The notes beneath the pieces were generated by a model. It searched no databases. It was not told the DNA's origin and worked only from the letters and a program-made list of their open reading frames with translations. A program made the position numbers and the translations under genes. DNA of 64,000 bases, from assembly GCA_020638555.1 (NCBI GenBank), contig JACKII010000004.1, positions 124,001-188,000 on the forward strand. The letters are read 5' to 3'. Shown here piece after piece: positions 35,369 through 44,590 of this stretch (position 1 is its first letter; every line of letters starts with the position of its first letter). Source of the stretch: Alphaproteobacteria bacterium (GTDB lineage Bacteria > Pseudomonadota > Alphaproteobacteria > Bin95).

Positions 35369-35986
35369 CTAGCCTTTGGCCGCCAGGATCGCCTCTTCCA
35401 CGTCGCGAAGCTGGTCCTTGCCGAAGAACATCTCCTCGCCGACGAAGAAGGTCGGGCTGCCGAAAGTGCCGCGGGCGACGCTGGCCTCGGTGTTGGCGAC
35501 CAGCCGGGCCTTCATCTCCGGCTCCTGGGTGCGAGCCAGCAGCGCCGGGCCGTCGAAGCCGGCGGCGGTCAGCGCGTCGGCGGCCACGGCCGGGTCGTCC
35601 ATCTTCAGCCCCTGCTCCCACATGCAGCGGAACACCGCGTCGACATAGTCCGCCAGCCGGGCCTCGGCCTCCGCCACGACGGCGCCGCGCATGATCAGCA
35701 GCGTGTTCACCGGGAAATGCGGGTTGCGGACATAGTTGGTGATCTTGTGGCGCTTCAGAAACCGCTCGGTCTCCCGGCGCAGGAATTCCGGCTTGTTCTT
35801 GATACCGCCATACATCTCCATCGGCGACTTGTTGCCGGTCGCCTTGAACACGCCGCCCAGCAGCACGGGCACATAGCGGAACGGCGTGCCGGTGCGCGCC
35901 TCGATCGCCGGGATCACCCGGTGCGAGAGATAGGCGTTCGGGCTGCCGAAATCGAAGTGGAATTCGACGGAAACGGGGTTGGCCAT
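35369..35986 (-). CDS. 2-hydroxychromene-2-carboxylate isomerase family protein
   Basis: The 205-residue protein has the DsbA/GST-kappa fold. It opens VEFHFDFGSPNAYLSHRV, where the Ser of GSPNAY is the glutathione-activating residue. NYVRNPHFPVNTLLIMRG and GTFGSPTFFVGEEMFFGKD follow. In the best-known pathway it isomerises a chromene to a benzylidene-pyruvate in naphthalene breakdown; other glutathione-dependent roles are possible. Confidence 0.9.
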   Translation of the reverse strand: MANPVSVEFHFDFGSPNAYLSHRVIPAIEARTGTPFRYVPVLLGGVFKATGNKSPMEMYGGIKNKPEFLRRETERFLKRHKITNYVRNPHFPVNTLLIMRGAVVAEAEARLADYVDAVFRCMWEQGLKMDDPAVAADALTAAGFDGPALLARTQEPEMKARLVANTEASVARGTFGSPTFFVGEEMFFGKDQLRDVEEAILAAKG

Positions 35987-35998
35987 GGCGGTGGGTCC

Positions 35999-36727
35999 TT
36001 ACCAGGGTTCCTTGTGCGGGCGCAGGTCGAGTTCGAACGTCCAGGCATCCCGCGGCTGGTTGTGCAGCATCCAGTAGGTCTCGGCAATGCTGGCCGGTTG
36101 CAACAGGTCGCCGGGCGCGACGGGCTTGCCGGCGGCGGCACGGCGCTGGTGCACCCAGGCGGTGTCGACGCCGGCGTCGACGACCAGATGGGCGACGTGG
36201 ACGCCCTGCGGCCCCAACTCCCGCGCCATGGACTGGGCCAGTGCCCTGAGGCCGGCCTTGGCGCTGGCAAAAGCGGCAAAACCGGAGCCGCCGCGCATCG
36301 AGGCGGTCGCGCCGGTGAAGAAGATCGAGCCCCTGCCCTGCGGCACCAGATGGCGCGCCGCCTCGCGGCCGGAGAGGAAGCCGGCATAGGCGGCCATCAG
36401 CCAGACCTTGCGGAAGACCCGCTCGGTCGTCTCCAGGATCGGGGCGTGGACATTGCCGCCGACATTGAACACCGCCACTTCCAGCGGCGCTTGGGCCTGG
36501 GCGGCCTCGAAGAAGCGGACCACCTGGTCTTCCTCGCGCGCGTCGAGGGTATGGCCGAAGGCGGTCCCACCCGCCGCCTCGATCTCGGCCACCAATGGTG
36601 CCAGCTGGTCGCCGTTGCGCCGGCCGAGATGGACGGCATAGCCCTCGGCCGCGAATTTCCGGGCGACGGCGGCGCCGATATAGTCGCCGGCGCCGACAAT
36701 GGCGCAGGACGCGTTGCGGGATGACAT
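35999..36727 (-). CDS. SDR-family protein with altered active site
   Basis: The 242-residue protein has a Rossmann start (CAIVGAGDYIGAAVARKFA) and VAVFNVGGN in the place of the NNAG motif. The usual Tyr-x-x-x-Lys reads FASAK (in GFAAFASAKAGLR), so the catalytic Tyr is Phe. The Ser region is TGATASMRGG. The Lys is kept. It may use a different mechanism or be a non-oxidising member. It is first of the three-gene leftward unit ending at 34524. Confidence 0.82.
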   Translation of the reverse strand: MSSRNASCAIVGAGDYIGAAVARKFAAEGYAVHLGRRNGDQLAPLVAEIEAAGGTAFGHTLDAREEDQVVRFFEAAQAQAPLEVAVFNVGGNVHAPILETTERVFRKVWLMAAYAGFLSGREAARHLVPQGRGSIFFTGATASMRGGSGFAAFASAKAGLRALAQSMARELGPQGVHVAHLVVDAGVDTAWVHQRRAAAGKPVAPGDLLQPASIAETYWMLHNQPRDAWTFELDLRPHKEPW

Positions 36728-36881
36728 GGCGGCCTCCTGAAAAAGCGTATCTACACGTATCCTGCCCGAAACCGGTATCGCTGTAAATCGCCATCCGTCG
36801 GACCCGCGGCCTTTACGTCGGCATGGCGACGGACTTTACTGTCGGTCCTCCTGATACACCCGGCCGAGCGAAAGGCTTGCC

Positions 36882-38258
36882 ATGGCTCGCGAACTGCTGA
36901 TCAACGCCTTCCACATGAACTGCATCGGGCACCAGTCGCCCGGCCTGTGGACGCATCCGCGGGACACGTCCCGCCACTACAACACGCTCGCCTACTGGGT
37001 CGACCTGGCGCGGACGCTGGAGCGGGGCCTGATCGACGGCATTTTCCTGGCCGATGTGCTGGGCGTCTACGACGTCTATGCCGGCACGCCGGATGCGGCC
37101 CTGCGGGCGGCGATCCAGGTGCCGGTGAACGACCCCTGCCTGCTGATCCCGGCCATGGCGATGGCGACGGAGCATCTGGGCTTCGGCGTTACCTGCACGC
37201 TGAGCTTCGAGCCCCCCTACCCGTTCGCGCGCCGCATGACGACGCTGGATCACCTCACCAATGGGCGGATCGGCTGGAACATCGTCACCGGCTATCTGAA
37301 CAGCGCCGCCCAGGGCATGGGCCAGAAGCAGCAGACCACCCACGACCTGCGCTATGACATGGCCGCCGACTATATGCAGGTGGTCTACAAGCTGTGGGAG
37401 GGCAGTTGGGAGGACGGCGCGGTGGTGCAAAACCGCCAGACCGGCGTCTTTGCCGACCCGGCCAAGGTGCATCGCATGCGCCATGACGGGCCGTACTACC
37501 AGTTGGACGCGATCCACATCTGCGAGCCCTCGCCGCAACGCACGCCGGTGCTCTATCAGGCCGGCGCCTCGGCCAAGGGGCGGGAGTTCGGGGCGGCGCA
37601 TGCGGAGTGCCTGTTCATCGGCGGCCCCTCGGAAAAGGGGACGCAGAGCTATGTCGCGAACATGCGCGAGCGCGCGGTCGCGGTCGGCCGCACGGCGGAC
37701 GACCTGAAGATCTTCTCGCTGGCGACACCCATCGTCGGCGCCACCCGGGCCGAGGCGGAGGACAAGCTGGCGGAATACCGGCGCTATGTCAGCTCCGAGG
37801 GGGCTTTGGCGCTGCTATCCGGCTGGCTGGGCGTCGATCTCTCCGGCCTGCGCCCCGACGACACGCTGGGCGACCTGTCGCCCGAGCAATTGCAGACCGA
37901 GGGCATCCAGTCGGCTTTGGAGAGCCTGACCAAGGGCGTGGCCGACACGCAATGGACCGTCCGCCAGCTGGCGGAATACGCCGGCATTGGCGGCCGCAGC
38001 CCGGTGTTCGTCGGCACCGGCGCCGAGGTGGCGGAGCAGATGATCGCCTGGGCCGATACCACCGGCGTCGACGGCTTCAACCTCGCCTATGCGATCATGC
38101 CGGAGACGTTCGAAGACCTGGTCGATTCCGTGGTGCCGGAATTGCAGAGCCGCGGCCGTTTCAAGACCGCCTATCGCGAGGGCACGCTGCGCGACAAGCT
38201 GTTCGGCCGCCCCCGCCTCGCCGCTCCGCACCCGGCCGCGGCCGCTCGCATCGGCTGA
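36882..38258 (+). CDS. NtaA/SnaA/DszA-type flavin-dependent monooxygenase
   Basis: The 458-residue LLM-class enzyme of the long monooxygenase group opens ELLINAFHMNCIGHQSPGLW. It has the conserved NTLAYWVDLARTLERGLIDG, the GRIGWNIVTGYLNSAAQGMG segment and QRTPVLYQAGASAKGREFGA. Relatives oxidise nitrilotriacetate, dibenzothiophene sulfone or similar with reduced FMN from a separate reductase; none is adjacent. It is divergent from the SDR gene. Confidence 0.9.
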   Translation: MARELLINAFHMNCIGHQSPGLWTHPRDTSRHYNTLAYWVDLARTLERGLIDGIFLADVLGVYDVYAGTPDAALRAAIQVPVNDPCLLIPAMAMATEHLGFGVTCTLSFEPPYPFARRMTTLDHLTNGRIGWNIVTGYLNSAAQGMGQKQQTTHDLRYDMAADYMQVVYKLWEGSWEDGAVVQNRQTGVFADPAKVHRMRHDGPYYQLDAIHICEPSPQRTPVLYQAGASAKGREFGAAHAECLFIGGPSEKGTQSYVANMRERAVAVGRTADDLKIFSLATPIVGATRAEAEDKLAEYRRYVSSEGALALLSGWLGVDLSGLRPDDTLGDLSPEQLQTEGIQSALESLTKGVADTQWTVRQLAEYAGIGGRSPVFVGTGAEVAEQMIAWADTTGVDGFNLAYAIMPETFEDLVDSVVPELQSRGRFKTAYREGTLRDKLFGRPRLAAPHPAAAARIG

Positions 38259-38277
38259 GGCCGGTGGGGTAAGGAGC

Positions 38278-38440
38278 CCGTGTTTCCCGGCCGCCGCGGA
38301 GCGGTGTGCCGGGACCGGTGTCCTTCATCGAACACCGGCGCCCGCGGTGTTCGCGAGAGCGGCCGGCCCCGGATCGGCGCTCCGCACCGTCCGGGGAACA
38401 GAGGCGCACCGCACCGTCCGGGGAACATGGGCTCGGATGC
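38278..38440. repeat. dispersed repeat, family B copy
   Basis: GTGTTTCCCGGCCGCCGCGG, GGGACCGGTGTCCTTCATCG, AACACCGGCG, GGTGTTCGCGAGAGCGGCCGG and two copies of GCACCGTCCGGGGAACA form an inverted, nested element. It matches 14876, 59974 and 61153. It lies between the convergent monooxygenase and ccmI genes. Confidence 0.7.
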
Positions 38441-38482
38441 CGCGCCCTCGGTCGGGCCGGTCGCCAGACGCCGCGAGAGCCC

Positions 38483-39538
38483 TTACTGCCCGCGCAGGGC
38501 CTTGACGCCATCCAGGACCGATTGCATCTCCGCGGTGTCGCCGGTGCCGGATTGCAGGCGGGCCGTGGCCATCGTCTCCGCCTTGTCGAGGGCGGACTTG
38601 GCATCGTCAGTGCGCCCCAGCACGCCATAGGCGCGGCTGAGCCGCAGCCAGCCAGCCGGGTCGTCCGGATTCTCCGCCAGGCGGTCGGCTAGGCGCTGCA
38701 CCATGCTCTGGATGAAGGCGGCGCGGTCGGACCCGCTCATCTGGCCCGCGGCGGCGACGTCGGCCGCGGACGGCCCCCGCTGCGGCCGGGCAATGTCGGC
38801 CCCGCCCGCGGCGGCCATGGGCGGCACCGGACGCGCCTGTGCCGGCCGATTGGGCACGGGGCGGCCTTCCTGCTTGGCGAGCAGGTCCTCGACCTCGGTC
38901 ATCTGCCGGGCCACCGGCTCGCGCCAGGACGCATCGGCCGGGGCATCGGCCAGCAGCGCCTTCCAGCGGCTGATCGCCTCCGTGAACTGGCCGCGCTGGG
39001 CCAGGCCGAGCGCCAGGAAATGGCGCGACTTCGCCACCGTCGGATCGAGCGCCAGCGAGCGCTTGGCGGCATCGAACGCGCCGTCGTCGACCCGGCCGCC
39101 GGCCGCGGCGATGCGCAGGTCGGCGAGTTCCGCCCAGTCCATGGCTTCGACCTTCTTGCCCTTCAACTCGATCATCCGCGCCCAGGCGCTGGCGGCGGCG
39201 CCCCATTCGTTCAGCGCGCGATAGGAGCGGGCCAGCATGGTCCAGCCCTCCAGGTCGTTCGGCTGATCCTTCAGGCGATCGGCCAGCGCGGCAACCATGC
39301 GGCGGAAATCGGCGATTTCCTGCTCGTGCGCCACCTGCGGCTCGGTGGCGGCGCGGCCGGCGAGCGGATCGTCCGGCAGGTTCGGCGAGCCGAGTGCAGC
39401 ATAGACGACGATGGCCGCAATCGGCACGGCAAAGCCGCCGATCAGCGCCACCGCCATGCCCGCCTTGCGCAGCGCAAAGGCGATCCAGCCGGCAATGACC
39501 AGCGCAACCAGCGCCAATCCCAGTCCTGACAACATCAT
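38483..39538 (-). CDS. ccmI: cytochrome c maturation protein CcmI
   Basis: The 351-residue membrane protein has two N-terminal helices (about 4-20 and 28-48) and a long TPR-rich periplasmic part. Its TPR-like repeats are at GWTMLARSYRALNEWGAAASAW and GWLRLSRAYGVLGRTDDAKSAL, separated by a Pro/Ala linker. CcmI chaperones apocytochrome c to the haem ligation complex. It is the last gene of the ccm operon and overlaps ccmH by 4 nt. Confidence 0.92.
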   Translation of the reverse strand: MMLSGLGLALVALVIAGWIAFALRKAGMAVALIGGFAVPIAAIVVYAALGSPNLPDDPLAGRAATEPQVAHEQEIADFRRMVAALADRLKDQPNDLEGWTMLARSYRALNEWGAAASAWARMIELKGKKVEAMDWAELADLRIAAAGGRVDDGAFDAAKRSLALDPTVAKSRHFLALGLAQRGQFTEAISRWKALLADAPADASWREPVARQMTEVEDLLAKQEGRPVPNRPAQARPVPPMAAAGGADIARPQRGPSAADVAAAGQMSGSDRAAFIQSMVQRLADRLAENPDDPAGWLRLSRAYGVLGRTDDAKSALDKAETMATARLQSGTGDTAEMQSVLDGVKALRGQ

Positions 39539-39990
39539 CCGGTCACCGACCCCGTTGTTTCCTCGTCATCCGGACCCCGGTCCGGCTCGGTCGCCAGCTT
39601 CGCGCGCCCCCGGCGGGCGATCTGCCAGATCACGAACGCGCCGATCACGGCCAGGCCCAGCGGCCCGAACCAGAGAATCCACGTGCTTTCCTTCACCGGC
39701 GGCTTCAGCAGCACGAACTCGCCATAGCGGGCGACGAGATAGTCCTTGATCTCCTGATTGCTGTCGCCGGCTACCATCCGCTCGCGCACGATGCGGCGCA
39801 GGTCGCGGGCGATGTCCGCCTCCGAGTCGTCCAGCGACTGGTTCTGGCATTTGGGACAGCGCAATTCCTTGCTGAGTTCGCGGGCGCGATGCTCCAGCAC
39901 CGGGTCCTTCAGCATTTCCGAGGGCGCGATGGCCCAGGCCGCCGGCGCTGCCAGCACCCACGCCACCAGGGCAAGCAAGACCAGCCTCAT
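39535..39990 (-). CDS. ccmH: cytochrome c maturation protein CcmH
   Basis: The 151-residue protein has a signal peptide, the redox motif LRCPKCQNQSLDDS (Cys45, Cys48) and a C-terminal membrane helix (about 103-123). It keeps apocytochrome cysteines reduced for haem attachment. This is the short CcmH form lacking a TPR domain, which is supplied by the separate CcmI. It overlaps ccmG by 4 nt. Confidence 0.94.
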   Translation of the reverse strand: MRLVLLALVAWVLAAPAAWAIAPSEMLKDPVLEHRARELSKELRCPKCQNQSLDDSEADIARDLRRIVRERMVAGDSNQEIKDYLVARYGEFVLLKPPVKESTWILWFGPLGLAVIGAFVIWQIARRGRAKLATEPDRGPDDEETTGSVTG

Positions 39991-40523
39991 TGCAGGGACT
40001 CCACCAGCGCCAGCACCTGTTTCGCCGTCTCCTCGTCGAGCGGCCCCGGATTGCGGAAGCGGACCCGGCCCTGGCCGTCGATCACGAAGGTTTCCGGTAT
40101 GCCGTAGACGCCGAAGTCGATGGCGACCCGGCCATCCAGGTCGGCGGCGACGCGGTCATAGCTGTCGCCCAGGCGACGCAGGAAGGCGAGTCCGTCCTCG
40201 GGCTTGTCCTTGTAGTTGATGCCCTGGATCGTCACGCCGTGCTCGCGCGCGAGGCGGTTCAGGATCGGGTGTTCGACCCGACACGGCCCGCACCAGGAGG
40301 CGAAGAAATTCACCAGCATCGGCTTGCCGTGGCCGAGATTCGCGGTCGCCAGCGGCTTTGCCGGCTCGCGCCCGGCAAGCGGCGGCAGGTTGAACTCCGG
40401 CACCGGCTTGTCGATCAGCGCGGACGGCAGCCGGCTCGGATCCTTGCCCAGGCCCTGCCAGAGATAGACCGCGAGGCCCGCAAACAGCAGCAGCGGCAGC
40501 AGATAAATCAGACGTTTCGCCAT
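39987..40523 (-). CDS. ccmG: thiol:disulfide interchange protein CcmG/DsbE
   Basis: The 178-residue membrane-anchored thioredoxin has an N-terminal helix (about 5-23), the active site ASWCGPCRVEHP (Cys78, Cys81) and the cis-Pro region GIPETFVID. It reduces CcmH or the apocytochrome. The ATG at 40523 follows the ccmF stop by 4 nt; an upstream frame extension lies inside ccmF. Confidence 0.94.
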   Translation of the reverse strand: MAKRLIYLLPLLLFAGLAVYLWQGLGKDPSRLPSALIDKPVPEFNLPPLAGREPAKPLATANLGHGKPMLVNFFASWCGPCRVEHPILNRLAREHGVTIQGINYKDKPEDGLAFLRRLGDSYDRVAADLDGRVAIDFGVYGIPETFVIDGQGRVRFRNPGPLDEETAKQVLALVESLQ

Positions 40524-40527
40524 GAGC

Positions 40528-42489
40528 CTAGGCCGATGCCTCCGCCGCACCTGCGGTTTGCTTCCGGGTCCGCCGCACGCGCACCCGACCGCTGGCCGAG
40601 ACGAGGCCGCCAAACGCCATCAGCCCCGCACCGAACCACATCCATGGCACCAGCGGGTTGTGATAGAGGCGGACGGCCCAGCCCTCGTCGGCGCTGCCCT
40701 CGCCGATCACGGCATAGAGGTCGGCGAGGCCGGTGGTGTGGATCGCCGCCTCGGTCGTGTTCTGGCGCGAGTCGGGATAGAAACGGCGTTCGGGGTAGAG
40801 GACGGCGACGGTCTTGCCGTCGTCGTCGCGCACGGTCATCTGGCCGCGCACGGCCTCGTAATTGGGGCCGAGCGTGTCGTAGACCCGGTCGAGCGTCCAG
40901 GAATAGCCGGACAACTGCGCCGTCTGGCCGACCTTCATCAGCTGCACCCGCTCGCCCTGCCAGACGCTGGCGGCGGTGATGCCGGCGACGATGACCGCGG
41001 CGGCGATATGGGCGAGCGTCATGCCGTGCACCTCCGCCGGCAGGCCGACCAGCCGTCGCAGCGCACCGGGCCCCCACCAGCGGCGGACCCAGCCATAGAA
41101 CGAGCCGACCGCCAGCCAGGCCGCAACGCCCAGGCCGATGACGCCGGCGACACCGGCGCCGCCGATCCAGATCGCGACGGCGACAACGATCGCGGCCGCT
41201 ATGGCCGCCAGCCACAGTTGCTTCACCGCGCGCAACGCATCCGCCTGGCGCCAGGCGAGCAGCGGGCCGACCGCCATCAGGCCCAGCATGGGCAGCATCA
41301 GCGGCACGAAGGTGCTGTTGAAATAGGGCGGGCCGACCGAGACCTTTTCCCCGGTGATCGCCTCCAGCACCAGCGGGTAGAGCGTGCCGATCAGTACGGT
41401 TCCGGCGGCGGTCGCGAGCAACAAATTGTTCAGCAGCAGTGCGCCTTCGCGGCTGACCGGGGCGAAGCCGCTGCCGCCCTCCATGGCCGGGGCGCGGATC
41501 GCGAACAGCAGCAACGCGCCGCCGACGGCGATGCCCAGCAGCATCAGCACGAACACGCCGCGGGTGGGATCGGTCGCGAACGCGTGCACGCTGGTCAAGA
41601 GGCCGCTGCGCACGATGAAGGTGCCGAGCAGGCTGAGCGAGAAGCCCAGAATGGCCAGCAGCACGGTCCAGGATTTGAAGGCGTCGCGCTTGATGACGAC
41701 GCTGATGCAGTGCAGCAGCGCGGTGGCGACCAGCCAGGGCATGAAGCTGGCGTTTTCCACCGGGTCCCAGAACCAGAACCCGCCCCAGCCCAGCTCGTAA
41801 TAGGCCCACCACGAGCCGAGCGCGATGCCGAGCGTCAGGCCGGACCAAGCGATCAGCACCCAGGACCGCGCCCACCGCGCCCAGTCCGGGGTGACGCGGC
41901 CCTCGATCAAGGCGGCGACGGCAAAGGAGAAGGCCGTCGACATGCCGACATAGCCGAAATAGAGCAGCGGCGGGTGGAAGACGAGGCCGGGATCCTGCAA
42001 GAGCGGGTTCAGGCTGTTGCCGTCGACCGGCGGCGTCGCCAGCCGCACGAACGGGTTCGAGGTCAGCAGGGTGAACAGCAGGAACCCCGACGCCACCATC
42101 GCCTGCACCGCCAGCACCCGGGCGCGCGTCGACTCCGGCATGCCGCGGTTGAACGTGGCGACACAGGCGCCGAACAGCACCAGGATCAGGATCCAGAGCA
42201 GCAGCGAGCCCTCGTGATGGCCCCAGGTGGCGGCCAGCTTGTAAAGGAAGGGCTTGGCCGAGTGCGAGTTCTCCGCCACCACCAGCACCGAGAAATCCGA
42301 GCGGGCAAAGGCGTACATCAACGCGCAAAAGGCCAGCGCCACGCAGATCAACTGCCCCCAGGCGGTGTGCCGGGCGAGGCTCATCAATTCGCGATTGCCC
42401 CGGCTGGCGGCCCAGAGCGGCACCGTGGCCTGCAACAGCGCCAGCATCAAGGCCACGATCAGGGCGAAGTGGCCGGTTTCGACGGTCAT
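40528..42489 (-). CDS. ccmF: haem lyase subunit CcmF
   Basis: The 653-residue polytopic membrane protein of cytochrome c haem ligation has the tryptophan-rich WWD domain (GSWWAYYELGWGGFWFWDP, near 230-250). It has conserved histidines in the N-terminal part (TWGHHEGSLLLW) and the periplasmic C-terminal region. It works with CcmH and CcmI. The length fits the family. It starts 18 nt after ccmE. Confidence 0.95.
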   Translation of the reverse strand: MTVETGHFALIVALMLALLQATVPLWAASRGNRELMSLARHTAWGQLICVALAFCALMYAFARSDFSVLVVAENSHSAKPFLYKLAATWGHHEGSLLLWILILVLFGACVATFNRGMPESTRARVLAVQAMVASGFLLFTLLTSNPFVRLATPPVDGNSLNPLLQDPGLVFHPPLLYFGYVGMSTAFSFAVAALIEGRVTPDWARWARSWVLIAWSGLTLGIALGSWWAYYELGWGGFWFWDPVENASFMPWLVATALLHCISVVIKRDAFKSWTVLLAILGFSLSLLGTFIVRSGLLTSVHAFATDPTRGVFVLMLLGIAVGGALLLFAIRAPAMEGGSGFAPVSREGALLLNNLLLATAAGTVLIGTLYPLVLEAITGEKVSVGPPYFNSTFVPLMLPMLGLMAVGPLLAWRQADALRAVKQLWLAAIAAAIVVAVAIWIGGAGVAGVIGLGVAAWLAVGSFYGWVRRWWGPGALRRLVGLPAEVHGMTLAHIAAAVIVAGITAASVWQGERVQLMKVGQTAQLSGYSWTLDRVYDTLGPNYEAVRGQMTVRDDDGKTVAVLYPERRFYPDSRQNTTEAAIHTTGLADLYAVIGEGSADEGWAVRLYHNPLVPWMWFGAGLMAFGGLVSASGRVRVRRTRKQTAGAAEASA

Positions 42490-42507
42490 GCGGGCAAGCC
42501 CTTCCTG

Positions 42508-42948
42508 CTAGTTTGTGGCGGTCGGCTTCCACTCGCCGGCGGCTTTCAGCGCGTCGGCGACTTCGGGCGGCATGTATTTCTCGTCGTGCTTGGCCAGCAC
42601 CTCGTCCGCCCGGAAGGTGCCGTCGGGCGCGAGCCGTCCGGTGGTGACGACGCCCTGGCCCTCGCGGAACAGGTCCGGCAGAACGCCGGTATAGGCCACG
42701 CCGATCGTCTTGGCGCCGTCGGTGATGCGGAAATGCACGTCGACGCCGCTCTTCTGCACCGAGCCCTCCTCCACCAGCCCGCCGACGCGAATCGACTGAC
42801 CGACGGCGACGTGCTTGGTCTCCAGGTCGGTGGGGCTGTAGAAGAACACCAGATTGTCCTCGAACGCGTTCAGCACCAGCGCGGCCGCGCCGCCAAGGGC
42901 GACCAGGGCAAGAACGACGATCCAAAGACGGCGATGTTTCGGTTTCAT
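42508..42948 (-). CDS. ccmE: haem chaperone CcmE
   Basis: The 146-residue membrane-anchored periplasmic chaperone has an N-terminal helix (about 7-28). The haem-binding site is VLAKHDEKYMPPE, with His121 for covalent haem and Tyr125 as axial ligand. It ferries haem from CcmC to CcmF. Its ATG overlaps the ccmD stop by 4 nt. Confidence 0.95.
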   Translation of the reverse strand: MKPKHRRLWIVVLALVALGGAAALVLNAFEDNLVFFYSPTDLETKHVAVGQSIRVGGLVEEGSVQKSGVDVHFRITDGAKTIGVAYTGVLPDLFREGQGVVTTGRLAPDGTFRADEVLAKHDEKYMPPEVADALKAAGEWKPTATN

Positions 42949-43127
42949 GTCCGTTCCACTTTCGGGGCCCGACGCCGCTCGCGCTTGCCGAGCGCCGCCT
43001 CCGCCCGCTCCGCTTTGACCAGCCCCCGCCACGACCAGACGAACAGGGCGACGATGACGCCGGCCGCGATGCCATAGGCGGGCCAGATAAAGGCGGCATA
43101 GCCGCCCATGGCGAAGAAGTCGGCCAT
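42945..43127 (-). CDS. ccmD: haem exporter protein CcmD
   Basis: The 60-residue protein has one membrane helix (about 11-34), a preceding MGGYAAFIWPAYG typical of CcmD, and a basic cytoplasmic tail. It is needed to release holo-CcmE from the CcmABC complex. It is coupled to ccmC (TAATG, one shared base) and ccmE. Confidence 0.9.
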   Translation of the reverse strand: MADFFAMGGYAAFIWPAYGIAAGVIVALFVWSWRGLVKAERAEAALGKRERRRAPKVERT

Positions 43128-43915
43128 TATCGGGCCTCCCCGGCGCGCGAGCGGGCCAGTTGCAGCGCCGCCACCCGTCGTTCCGCCAGTTCCACGCGCA
43201 TGCGCAACAGGAACAGCAGCAGGAACAGGCCCATATAGGCGCCCGCCATCAGCAGGAGCGGTGTCAGCATGGCCGGGTCGATGGCAGAGGCGCCCATGCG
43301 GGTAATGCTGGCCGGCTGGTGCAGCGTGTTCCACCAGTCCACCGAGAATTTGATAATGGGCAGGTTGACGATGCCGACCAGCGCCAGTACCGCCGCGGCC
43401 TTGGCCGCGCGCTGCGGCTGCTCGAACGCGTTCCAGATCGCGATATAGCCCAGATAGAGGAACAGCAGCACCACGACCGAGGTCAGACGCGCGTCCCACA
43501 CCCACCAAGTGCCCCAGGTCGGCTTGCCCCAGAGCGAGCCGGTGGCCAGCGCGATCGCGGTGAAGCCGGCGCCGATGGGCGCCACCGCTTTGCCGGCCAG
43601 ATCGGCGAGCGGATGCTTCCAGATCAGCCCGATGGCGCTGGCGACCGCCAGCATGGCGTAGCCGAACATCGCCGTCCACGCCGCCGGCACGTGCACATAC
43701 ATGATGCGCACGGTGTCTTTCTGCTGATAGTCGATGGGCGAATTGAACAGACCGTAATACAGCCCCGCCACCAGACAGGGCAGCGTCACCGCCAGCAACC
43801 AGGGTTGCAGGGCGCGGGCCAAACGCAGGAACCGCGCCGGATTGGCGAAACGGTGCAGGGCCGAGCCGCGCACCGTGGGTCCGGAATGCTCGTTCGAAGG
43901 GGTCGATGCGGTCAC
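43127..43915 (-). CDS. ccmC: haem transporter/handling protein CcmC
   Basis: The 262-residue protein has six helices and the WWD motif in TWGTWWVWDARLTS. It has flanking conserved histidines in MYVHVPAAW and TLHQPASITRMG. It attaches haem to CcmE. The N-terminal 30 residues are extended and polar relative to some homologs. It follows ccmB by 9 nt. Confidence 0.95.
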   Translation of the reverse strand: MTASTPSNEHSGPTVRGSALHRFANPARFLRLARALQPWLLAVTLPCLVAGLYYGLFNSPIDYQQKDTVRIMYVHVPAAWTAMFGYAMLAVASAIGLIWKHPLADLAGKAVAPIGAGFTAIALATGSLWGKPTWGTWWVWDARLTSVVVLLFLYLGYIAIWNAFEQPQRAAKAAAVLALVGIVNLPIIKFSVDWWNTLHQPASITRMGASAIDPAMLTPLLLMAGAYMGLFLLLFLLRMRVELAERRVAALQLARSRAGEAR

Positions 43916-43924
43916 CAGTCCACC

Positions 43925-44590
43925 TTACTCGCCGGTCTGCCGGAGCGCCACCGCTGCCGCCCAGGGCGCCAGCACCAGCGACAGCAACAAGAGTGCCCCT
44001 AAAATGGAGACATGCGCGCCGAATGCCAGTCCCGTTTCCGCCGCAGTCACCGTGCCCGACATGAAAATCAGAACGGGGATGTAGAGCGGCAACACCAGCA
44101 GCGCCAGCAACACGCCGCCGCGCCGGGCCCCGAGCGTCAGGGACGCGCCGATGGCCCCTACCAGGCTGAGCGTCGGCGTGCCCAGCGCCAGCGCCACCAC
44201 CAGCCCGGCAATGGCGGGCCAGCTCATTTGCAGCAGAATTCCCAGCACAGGTGCCGCCACGATCATCGGGCCGCCGGTCAGCAGCCAGTGCGCCAGGGTC
44301 TTGCCCATGACCAGGCTCCAGAGCGGCGTCGGGGCGGTCAGCAACAGATCGAGCGTGCCGTCCTCGTGATCCTGCTGAAACAGCCGGTCCAGGGCCAGCA
44401 GCGTCGCCAGCAGCGCCATCACCGCCAGCAGGCCGCCGCCGATTCGCGACAGCATGGCCGGCTCCGGCCCCAGGCCCAGCGGGAACAGCAGCGCGCCCAG
44501 GGCAAAGAACTGCACGGCCAGCAGCGCCCCGCCGCTTTCGGCGCGGGCCAGCTTCAGGTCGCGTGCGAGGATCGCCAGAAAGCCGCTCAC
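43925..44590 (-). CDS. ccmB: haem exporter permease CcmB
   Basis: The 221-residue protein has six hydrophobic helices and the CcmB motif FQQDHEDGTLDLLLTAPTP near 70-88, then LAHWLLTGGPM. It is the membrane subunit of the CcmAB ABC transporter, which powers release of haem-loaded CcmE. It overlaps ccmA by 4 nt. Confidence 0.94.
   Translation of the reverse strand: MSGFLAILARDLKLARAESGGALLAVQFFALGALLFPLGLGPEPAMLSRIGGGLLAVMALLATLLALDRLFQQDHEDGTLDLLLTAPTPLWSLVMGKTLAHWLLTGGPMIVAAPVLGILLQMSWPAIAGLVVALALGTPTLSLVGAIGASLTLGARRGGVLLALLVLPLYIPVLIFMSGTVTAAETGLAFGAHVSILGALLLLSLVLAPWAAAVALRQTGE

Noticed and set aside
34524..36794. A 756-codon open frame on the minus strand
   Set aside because: Only its last part (the isomerase) has family motifs. 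Upstream it reads out of frame through two recognisable genes, an artefact of high GC.
40522..43077. An 851-codon plus-strand frame over the ccm operon
   Set aside because: It is antisense to ccmE and ccmF, has a His/Gln/Arg-rich composition typical of shadow frames and shows no domain.
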